NCBI GenBank assembly: GCA_020722015.1
Contig: DYLQ01000002.1
Coordinates: 16,697 to 80,696 of the forward strand
Source of the DNA: Thermotoga sp.
GTDB taxonomy: Bacteria; Thermotogota; Thermotogae; Mesoaciditogales; Mesoaciditogaceae
Length of the DNA stretch: 64,000 nucleotides
Direction of reading: 5' to 3'
Shown: piece by piece, positions 58,141-64,000 of the stretch
Position numbering within the stretch: position 1 is the first letter of the stretch
How the letters are laid out: every line of letters starts with the position of its first letter
Notes under the pieces: generated by a model
What the model saw: only the letters and a program-made list of their open reading frames with translations
The model's database searches: none
What the model was told of the DNA's origin: nothing
Position numbers and translations under genes: made by a program

Positions 58141-60500
58141 CAGCCAACCTCTACAAATTTGATTTTTTCGCCGTATCTTTTGTTTATCTCTTCGAGAAGT
58201 TCAACATGATGATCAAGGTTTGGGTCTTCTTCTATAATTTTACTCGCATCTTCTCTTGCCATCAACAATATCGCTTCATCTTCGACAAGATTGGCAACCT
58301 TAAATTCCGGCATCCCATGTTGACGGATACCCATGAATTCTCCAGGGCCGCGCATCTTAAGATCGTATTCGGCAAGATTAAAACCATTGAAAGTGTGCTC
58401 AAAATATCTTAACCTATCAAGTTCAACGCCACTGGTAAGTAATATACAAAAGGATTCATTGCCGCTTCTTCCCACTCTTCCCCTCAGTTGATGAAGTTGC
58501 GCGAGTCCGAACCTTTCAGGATGTTCTATCACCATGACACTGGCGTGCGAAATATCTATTCCAACTTCTATAACGGTTGTGGAAACGAGAAGTTGAATTT
58601 CCTTTTTCAGAAATCTCTCCATGACGCTCTCTTTTTCTTCAGAAGGCATTCTACCGTGAAGTAAACCTATCTCTCGATCTTTAAAAGGACCATTTTTAAA
58701 ATCTTCGTAAACTTTTTTTGCAGCGCTAAGCGCCATTTTCTCAGATTCCTCTATTAAAGGGACAATCCAAAAAACACCATGACCTTGATCCATTTCTTGC
58801 ATGACAAATTCGTAAACTTCATCTTTTTTTGAATCGTTTACTATCAAAGTTCTTGAATTTTTTTTGCCGTAAGGCATCTCATCTATGACCGTAACATCAA
58901 GATCACCGTAAAGCGTCATGGCCAAAGTTCTTGGAATCGGAGTTGCCGTCATCACAAGTGTATCAACGGCTTTTCCTTTGGACATGAGATTTTCACGCTG
59001 TTTCACGCCAAATTTGTGTTGTTCGTCTATCACGGCAAGTCCGAGATTTTTGAAGTTCACGTCCTTTTGAATCAAAGCATGAGTTCCTATGACAAGATCA
59101 AGCTCCCCAGACGATAATTTTTCTTTTACGCTCATCTTTTCAGAATTTGCCGTTGATCCGGAAATAAATCCTATTTTGATATTCAAATTGGATAGATCGT
59201 TTTTCATTCGATCGTAATGTTGTTTTGCAAGTACATACGTTGGAGCCATTAACGCAACTTGAAATCCACTTTCGATTACATCCAAAGTCGCAATCTCAGC
59301 AACGACTGTTTTACCACTGCCAACATCTCCGTGGAGCAGCCTGTTCATCGTTCTGTCATCTTTCAAATCGCTTTCAATCTCGCTAATAGCGCGTTTTTGA
59401 GCATTTGTGAGTTTGAATGGAAGGGATTCAATGAATTGTTTAGACATGTGACCTTTAAATACTTTCGATATCCCTCCTTTTGATTGCACGTTATGCTTGA
59501 TCATCATTTTTGACATCTCAAGCAAGAACAATTCGTCGTAAGTAAGTCTTTTTTTCGACTCTTTGAGATGAAATTCACTTTTTGGAAAATGCATTCCGTA
59601 GATTGCGCTTTTTATATCTATAAGTTCTCTTTTTTTGAGAAACTCTTCAGGAATAATTTCATTGAAAGCGTTGATGTATTTCACGTTGCTTTCAATTACA
59701 GATCTCATAATTCCTTGAGAAATACCGGAAGTCAAATCGTATATCGGAAATATCCTTGGAGGTGCTTTATCTACAATTTGGAAATCTGGAGAATAAACTT
59801 TGAAATTTCCGTATTCTTTTTTCACCAAACCACTAAAGGCTATCCTTTTTGCTTTCGATAACGAATCATAAAGATAGTCCTGATTGAACCATACAAGGTA
59901 CATATTCGAAAAGCCATCTGTTACAACCACATTTATGATCTTGAATTTTTTAACGCTTACTTTCTCGACACTTACAATTTCAGCCGTTGCAACAACTTGC
60001 TCGCCAATTCGAAGATCGAGTATTTTCAGGGGCCTTCTCCAATCATCGTAAAAACGAGGAAAATGATACATAAGATCTCTAACGGTGTAAATGCCGAGTT
60101 TTCGCAAAGCAGCTTCTCGCATTGGCCCTACTTTTTTACCGAATTTCACATCAACATCGGGATTAAGTGTTTCCTCGCTAATTGGTGGAGATTCAATGAG
60201 ATTTTCCTTTCTCAACTTCTGTATCATTCTAAGGCCATTTTTAAGCCTTACTTCCACATGATCTTCAGTCAATTTTGAAATACCCATAAAATATCCACAA
60301 AAAGCATCAAATCTATCTTTGACATCCGGTGTGGCAAGTGTGTTTTTGACTGCGGATCTTATGAACTTATCAAACTCAACGATTTCAAGATTACCATCCA
60401 AAACTTCATTTATTTTTTCTTCAGCAGAATCAACAAATTCTTCAAACAGCATCTGTGATATACCCCGTTGTTCATTTCGAAAAGGTTTGAACGAGATCAT
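58140..60500 (-). CDS. recG: ATP-dependent DNA helicase RecG
   Basis: A 786-residue superfamily 2 helicase that remodels stalled forks and branched DNA. There is an extra ~100-residue helical N-terminus, then a wedge/OB domain (RIGEQVVATAEIVSVEKVSV), Walker A LLHGDVGSGKTVVAEIA, DEQH box (LAVIDEQHKFGVKQRENL), TATPIPRTLAMTLYGDLD, VSTTVIEVGIDISHA, QLHQLRGRVGRSG and the C-terminal DLKMRGPGEFMGIRQHG. The longer N-terminus is like the Thermotoga RecG. The small membrane peptide gene overlaps its start. Confidence 0.96.
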   Translation of the reverse strand: MISFKPFRNEQRGISQMLFEEFVDSAEEKINEVLDGNLEIVEFDKFIRSAVKNTLATPDVKDRFDAFCGYFMGISKLTEDHVEVRLKNGLRMIQKLRKENLIESPPISEETLNPDVDVKFGKKVGPMREAALRKLGIYTVRDLMYHFPRFYDDWRRPLKILDLRIGEQVVATAEIVSVEKVSVKKFKIINVVVTDGFSNMYLVWFNQDYLYDSLSKAKRIAFSGLVKKEYGNFKVYSPDFQIVDKAPPRIFPIYDLTSGISQGIMRSVIESNVKYINAFNEIIPEEFLKKRELIDIKSAIYGMHFPKSEFHLKESKKRLTYDELFLLEMSKMMIKHNVQSKGGISKVFKGHMSKQFIESLPFKLTNAQKRAISEIESDLKDDRTMNRLLHGDVGSGKTVVAEIATLDVIESGFQVALMAPTYVLAKQHYDRMKNDLSNLNIKIGFISGSTANSEKMSVKEKLSSGELDLVIGTHALIQKDVNFKNLGLAVIDEQHKFGVKQRENLMSKGKAVDTLVMTATPIPRTLAMTLYGDLDVTVIDEMPYGKKNSRTLIVNDSKKDEVYEFVMQEMDQGHGVFWIVPLIEESEKMALSAAKKVYEDFKNGPFKDREIGLLHGRMPSEEKESVMERFLKKEIQLLVSTTVIEVGIDISHASVMVIEHPERFGLAQLHQLRGRVGRSGNESFCILLTSGVELDRLRYFEHTFNGFNLAEYDLKMRGPGEFMGIRQHGMPEFKVANLVEDEAILLMAREDASKIIEEDPNLDHHVELLEEINKRYGEKIKFVEVG

Positions 60501-60621
60501 GGATGATCATCCTTTGAATCTCCATATGATTTGTTTGAATTTGAAGATAAACATCTACAACAACTCCAATTACCACTAACAGTAAAACGATGATAGTTAG
60601 AGTAATTTGCCCATCACGCAT
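60472..60621 (-). CDS. unannotated 49-residue single-helix membrane peptide
   Basis: A complete small frame between hpt and recG: ATG 60621, six bases behind GGAG, to TGA at 60472. It starts MRDGQITLTIIVLL and continues through about 17 hydrophobic residues to VVDVYLQIQ, then a polar, amphipathic tail ending VQTFSK. One membrane helix with an N-in start is predicted. It overlaps the end of hpt by eight bases and the start of recG by 29, so it would be translationally coupled to both. I recognise no family. Without the gene, hpt and recG would have an odd 113-base gap in an otherwise tight operon. Confidence 0.6.
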   Translation of the reverse strand: MRDGQITLTIIVLLLVVIGVVVDVYLQIQTNHMEIQRMIIHDLVQTFSK

Positions 60622-61126
60622 CTTCGACTCCGACAAAAGGTAAGTTACGCTTTTTTTGATCGTAATCGAATCCGTAACCTACTATGAATTTATCGCCTAT
60701 CTCGAAGCCAACAAAATCTATCGGCACATCGACTTTTCTATGAGCTTTTTTTTCAAAAAGTGTTGCAACCTTTAATGTTGCCGGTTTATATTTCGAAAAA
60801 TATCCAAGGATGTAATTAAGAGTTATCCCCGTGTCAATTATATCCTCAACAACGAGTATATGTTTGCCATATATACTTTCGTCAAGCCATGATTTGACCC
60901 TTATCCGTTCCGTACTTCCTGCACCGGAATAACTCGAAACTTGGACAAAACTGTAAAGTACGTTCATGTTTATTTCAAGCATAAGATCGCTGAAAAAATG
61001 CACAGCTCCTTTTAGAACACAAACAGCCATTATCTCATCTGTAAAAGGACTGTAGGCACTTGTTATCTCATCTCCAAGTTCTTTAATGCGAGCATGAATC
61101 TGATCTCTTGTAAAAAGTGTTTGCAC
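60614..61126 (-). CDS. hpt: hypoxanthine phosphoribosyltransferase
   Basis: Converts hypoxanthine (and usually guanine) with PRPP to IMP/GMP. About 170 residues. The PRPP loop is ILVVEDIIDTGITLNYIL; VCVLKGAVHFFSDL and FVQVSSYSGAGSTERIRV are the family's earlier blocks, and the Phe/Val-Gly-Tyr-Gly (FIVGYGFDYDQKKRNLPF) closes the active site. The GTG at 61126 sits behind GGGGGTG; the frame open to 61159 overlaps the upstream gene. It can recycle hypoxanthine made by adenine deaminase encoded at 32005. Confidence 0.94.
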   Translation of the reverse strand: MQTLFTRDQIHARIKELGDEITSAYSPFTDEIMAVCVLKGAVHFFSDLMLEINMNVLYSFVQVSSYSGAGSTERIRVKSWLDESIYGKHILVVEDIIDTGITLNYILGYFSKYKPATLKVATLFEKKAHRKVDVPIDFVGFEIGDKFIVGYGFDYDQKKRNLPFVGVEDA

Positions 61127-61139
61127 GAAGCACCCCCAT

Positions 61140-61775
61140 CTACATTTCAAATATAACAACTTTGCGATCGAATTTTCTTATATCTTCTAAATTCACTTCA
61201 AAAGGTCCCTTAACGCTTGAAACGTCCTTAAAAGACGATGTGAAATTCTCAAGCTTTCCAAGTTCAAAACTCACGTATTTGGTCATGTAATGCATCGGAA
61301 AAACAAGATGCGGTTTCAGGCGATTGACGATTTCTGTTGCTTTCTTTGCATCTATGGTAAATATTCCACCGACGGGAATCATCACCACATCGACATTTTC
61401 AAGTTTTTTGATTGTATTTTCATCGATCATATGACCCAAATCGCCAAAATGCACAACAGCGACAGACGATGGAAATTTCATTTTGAAGATGATGTTAGGG
61501 CCTCGTTTTGCTCCTTTTTCCTCATCATGATAGGATGGTATACCTTCAATTTGAAGAGCACCGAAATTGTAAATTCCTGGTTCTTTGATGACTTCAAAGT
61601 TTCCTCTTAACAAATTATGTGCGTTGTGATCAAAATGTTGATGGCTTTCAGTTACGTGTGTGGGCTTTACATTTGGAATCGGATAACCCACACTTTTGTC
61701 AAATGGATCTGTTACAAGAAAAATGCCGTCATCTTCGATGGCAAAAGAGGAATGACCAAACCACCAGAATTTCAT
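61140..61775 (-). CDS. metallo-beta-lactamase-fold hydrolase (UPF0173/YtkL-like)
   Basis: A 211-residue member of the UPF0173 group of metal-dependent hydrolases. Metal ligands: ESHQHFDHNAHN (HxHxDH), HFGDLGHMI and FPMHYMTKY near the C-terminus. The N-terminal WWFGHSSFAIEDDG is typical. The substrate is not known for the family. Its start overlaps the RseC-like gene stop by four bases. Confidence 0.87.
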   Translation of the reverse strand: MKFWWFGHSSFAIEDDGIFLVTDPFDKSVGYPIPNVKPTHVTESHQHFDHNAHNLLRGNFEVIKEPGIYNFGALQIEGIPSYHDEEKGAKRGPNIIFKMKFPSSVAVVHFGDLGHMIDENTIKKLENVDVVMIPVGGIFTIDAKKATEIVNRLKPHLVFPMHYMTKYVSFELGKLENFTSSFKDVSSVKGPFEVNLEDIRKFDRKVVIFEM

Positions 61776-62224
61776 TGAAGATCGCCCATCCTTTCAAAAT
61801 TGACATTTGTGGGTGGATCCACCTTTCTAACATGATAAGGAGAATATTTTTCCTGATGTTTTTTTGAATATAGATTCAAAAGCCAATAATAAACTCCAGC
61901 ACTTGCGAGCGAAATTCCAAGAGACCAAAAATTCCCAAGTTTTGTTACGTTTATGAGCGTTATGGTTAATCCTATGAATATGATAAGAGGTATACCGTAA
62001 AGTAACATCGACAGTTTCGTCGCATTCAAACTTTTAGGAGTTTCAAATTCCACATAATCACCCACCTTTACATCGATCTCTTTTGATTTTGGGATAATCG
62101 TTTGAGAGTTCGAATTCAAAGAGCAATGACCGGCCATAACACACTCTGAGCATGAACTTGTTGAAGTAACATTGACTATAATGGAATTTTTTTCGACTTT
62201 TATAACTTTAGCCGTTTCTATCAT
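61772..62224 (-). CDS. RseC/MucC-family membrane protein
   Basis: A 150-residue protein of the RseC/SoxR-reducing-system family. The N-terminal soluble part has CSECVMAGHCS (three cysteines) after a beta-rich start MIETAKVIKVEKNSIIVNV; two membrane helices follow (LLYGIPLIIFIGLTITLINV, LGISLASAGVYYWLLNLYS), then a polar tail. RseC-like proteins are often tied to Rnf-type electron transfer or Fe-S redox control; neither rnf nor rse partners are in the window. The ATG at 62224 is eight bases behind AAGGTGG; the GTG at 62236 overlaps that site. Confidence 0.82.
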   Translation of the reverse strand: MIETAKVIKVEKNSIIVNVTSTSSCSECVMAGHCSLNSNSQTIIPKSKEIDVKVGDYVEFETPKSLNATKLSMLLYGIPLIIFIGLTITLINVTKLGNFWSLGISLASAGVYYWLLNLYSKKHQEKYSPYHVRKVDPPTNVNFERMGDLQ

Positions 62225-62244
62225 CAAAATCACCACCTTTCTGA

Positions 62245-62257
62245 TATAATAATTATA
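62245..62257. promoter_or_regulatory. overlapping divergent -10 boxes
   Basis: TATAAT at 62245-62250 on the plus strand suits the GlmL-like gene, and TATAAT on the minus strand (ATTATA at 62252-62257) suits the RseC-like gene. Only 57 bases separate the two starts, so the two promoters must overlap and may compete. No good -35 box is visible for either. Confidence 0.4.
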
Positions 62258-62281
62258 CCACTGTTTTTAAGGAGAGATAAA

Positions 62282-63634
62282 GTGAATTTAGATATTTTAA
62301 CGGTAGAGGTTGGAAGTACAACAACTGTTTTAAGTGGATTTGTCGGAATTGGTGATCATCCAAGACTACTTGTACAGGGCGAGCATTATACAACTGTCAA
62401 CGAAGGAGATGTGACGATCGGGATAGAGAAAGCCCTTGAATCGATTGAAGAAAAGATGGGTGAAAAGGTAAATTGGGATAAAATGCTTGTTTCTTCAAGC
62501 GCCGCCGGTGGCTTGAAAATGACAGTCCATGGTCTTGTTTACAGTATGACCGTAAGGGCAGCAAGAGAGGCAGCACTTGGGGCAGGTGCCATAGTTGTAT
62601 TTGCAACAGGCGGGAAAATTTCCACAGAGACGATTGATGAGGTCAGGAAGGTATCACCAAAACTCATCCTACTTTCAGGTGGAGTGGACAACGGAGAAAG
62701 TGAAACGGTCATCCACAACGCAGAATTGTTTGCGAAAAGCGATTTGAATCTTCCGTTTGTTTACGCTGGCAACTCCGCTGTTTCGTCAAGAATTGAAAAT
62801 ATCTTTAAAGCATGGGGAAAAGAAATAATCGTAACTCAAAATGTTTATCCAAAGGTTGACCTTTTAAACGTTGAACCGGTCAGAAAGATAATTCAGGACG
62901 TATTTGCAAAACACATAATCCATGGACCAGGCATGTCTAAACTCGATGGCAAGGTCAACGGAAAGATAATTCCAACGCCTGCGGCCGTTATGTCGGCAGT
63001 CGAGATATTGCAAAGAGAAATGGGAGATTCCGTTGCCGTGGACATAGGTGGTGCCACAACCGATGTTGATTCAATCACAAATGGATCCCCGGAAATTCAA
63101 AAAATCCTTATTTCTCCCGAACCTTTTGCAAAAAGAACCGTCGAAGGAGATCTTGGTGTCTTTGTGAACGCAAAGCACGTTGTTCAAAATTTTGAATGGA
63201 TAAGAAATGAATTTTCAGATCATCAAGACCTTTTAAAACGCATAACTCCGTACCCGAAAGACGAGAGAATGGAAGAATTCGTTAAAGCTTTGGCTTTGGC
63301 TTGCGCATCTGAGAGCATGATAAGGCATGTTGGACAAAAACGATATCTTTACGGTCCAACGGGAAGAATTGAAATTGCCGAAGGAAAAGATCTCACGGCT
63401 GTGAAGAATATATTTGGTACGGGAGGAGTATTAAGTCGCTCAAGGGTAAGCGTCGAAATATTGAATGAGATAAGGAATATCTCTAAAAAGCATCCAATGG
63501 CTTTATTGCCACGCCCAGAAGTCAAACTTTACGTTGACTCAAATTACATATTCGCAGCCTGTGGCCTTTTATCTCAGGTAGATTCTGAATCTGCCAAAAA
63601 ATTGTTAATGGAAGATGTCAAACGTGTCGGATGA
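62282..63634 (+). CDS. GlmL/MutL-like ASKHA-fold ATPase (mutase reactivase type)
   Basis: A 450-residue actin-like ATPase of the GlmL family (glutamate mutase accessory 'MutL', not the mismatch-repair MutL). Motifs: phosphate 1 LTVEVGSTTTVLSGF, LILLSGGVDNGESE, phosphate 2 VAVDIGGATTDVDS and TGGVLSRSRVS. In clostridia such proteins accompany B12-dependent mutases and are thought to reactivate them; none is encoded in this window. GTG start at 62282, behind AAGGAG. The 3' end overlaps the RNase H gene. Confidence 0.82.
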   Translation: MNLDILTVEVGSTTTVLSGFVGIGDHPRLLVQGEHYTTVNEGDVTIGIEKALESIEEKMGEKVNWDKMLVSSSAAGGLKMTVHGLVYSMTVRAAREAALGAGAIVVFATGGKISTETIDEVRKVSPKLILLSGGVDNGESETVIHNAELFAKSDLNLPFVYAGNSAVSSRIENIFKAWGKEIIVTQNVYPKVDLLNVEPVRKIIQDVFAKHIIHGPGMSKLDGKVNGKIIPTPAAVMSAVEILQREMGDSVAVDIGGATTDVDSITNGSPEIQKILISPEPFAKRTVEGDLGVFVNAKHVVQNFEWIRNEFSDHQDLLKRITPYPKDERMEEFVKALALACASESMIRHVGQKRYLYGPTGRIEIAEGKDLTAVKNIFGTGGVLSRSRVSVEILNEIRNISKKHPMALLPRPEVKLYVDSNYIFAACGLLSQVDSESAKKLLMEDVKRVG

Positions 63635-64000
63635 TATCATAGTAAGGACGGACGGTGGATCAAATCCAAATCCTGGGCCAGCAGGGATTGCTTTTGTCAT
63701 AGAAGAAAACGGAAAATTAAAATGCGCTCATTGTGAATACATCGGAGTGGCAACGAATAACGAAGCAGAATACATGGCAATTTTAATGGCTTTAGAATAC
63801 TTAAAAGATCATTTCCCTGGAAAGCACATAAGAATAATAAGTGATAGTCAATTGGTTATCAATCAAATGAAAGGCGAATACAAGGTAAAGGCCGATAATT
63901 TGCTTTCCATAAAAAAAGAGATAGATAAACTGTCAAAAAAAATGAGATTAGAATTTGAATGGAATGAAAGAAAAGAAAATAAAATTGCAGATCGCCTTGT
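63624..64000 (+). CDS. ribonuclease HI family protein (3' end outside window)
   Basis: Partial gene; the frame stays open to the window end. The RNase H acidic residues are visible: Asp in VRTDGGSNPNPGPAG, Glu in ATNNEAEYMAILMAL, Asp in IISDSQLVINQMKG and Asp in ENKIADRL at the very end. It should cut RNA in RNA-DNA hybrids. Short version, without an N-terminal hybrid-binding domain. GTG 63624 lies nine bases behind GGAAG and is preferred to ATG 63615, which touches that site; both overlap the GlmL-like gene. Confidence 0.9.
   Translation, partial: MSDDIIVRTDGGSNPNPGPAGIAFVIEENGKLKCAHCEYIGVATNNEAEYMAILMALEYLKDHFPGKHIRIISDSQLVINQMKGEYKVKADNLLSIKKEIDKLSKKMRLEFEWNERKENKIADRL

Noticed and set aside
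62282-63634. Mismatch-repair MutL
   Set aside because: The protein has actin-like phosphate motifs of the GlmL family and no GHKL ATPase motifs.

Overview
The window reads as a continuous, gene-dense stretch of a thermophilic anaerobe of the phylum Thermotogota. The evidence is an AT-leaning composition, strong GGAGG ribosome sites with many TTG/GTG starts, an Mbx-type membrane complex whose last subunit is fused to a GltD-like flavoprotein, an NfnAB pair, a beta-barrel 'toga'-like envelope protein, and single-domain versions of many housekeeping proteins. A deep branch such as the Mesoaciditogales is possible, but that is a guess from memory. There are no rRNA genes, prophage, insertion sequences or CRISPR arrays. 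One tRNA gene (Gln, UUG) is present.

Layout. 99-8636 (+): a compact housekeeping operon (mtnA, holB-like, ricT, tgt, mrp, proS, ftsY, a Zc3h12a-like RNase) ending at a hairpin shared with the next unit. 8673-23559 (-): a 17-gene redox and ion-transport operon read leftwards: CPA1 antiporter, ferritin-like protein, twelve Mbx-type subunits, an NuoI-GltD fusion, then NfnA and NfnB. It would connect ferredoxin, NADH and NADPH pools to Na+/H+ gradients. 23860-23933 (+): tRNA-Gln. 23943-34920 (-): an operon with adenine deaminase, a molybdenum hydroxylase large subunit, a fold-type II PLP enzyme and a purine-deaminase-like amidohydrolase (purine catabolism), flanked by a DegV protein, a thioesterase, an M32 carboxypeptidase and a MutS-family ATPase.

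35047-40155 (+): mscL, a HhH/DUF2087 protein, a sugar ABC transporter (binding protein and two permeases, no ATPase) and a cytochrome b5/DUF2231 membrane protein. 40152-42178 (-): murC and tatD. 42378-47756 (+): a flavodiiron protein, an Nramp-like transporter with an abnormal metal site, its DtxR/MntR-like regulator, then gnd and zwf of the oxidative pentose phosphate pathway.

47837-48955 (+): the most striking element. A well-formed promoter drives a roughly 175-nt leader that encodes a 26-residue peptide with six consecutive Asn codons. After it come a mutually exclusive antiterminator and terminator, then an archaeal-type asparagine synthetase (AsnRS-like). This has all parts of a ribosome-mediated, asparagine-sensing transcription attenuator. 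48977-57326 (-): surface and outer-membrane proteins, mutS2, a CBS/CCA nucleotidyltransferase with an eroded DHH domain, a YbhN-like membrane protein and rpmE. 57601-62224 (-): rsmD, recG, an unannotated 49-residue membrane peptide, hpt, a metallo-beta-lactamase-fold hydrolase and an RseC-like protein. 62282-64000 (+): a GlmL-like ATPase and an RNase HI cut by the window end.

A dispersed intergenic repeat of about 125 bp, with AACCAAC / GTTGGTT ends, occurs three times (23638, 35553, 57426), with a possible fragment at the left edge. One copy overlaps the promoter of the 17-gene redox operon.
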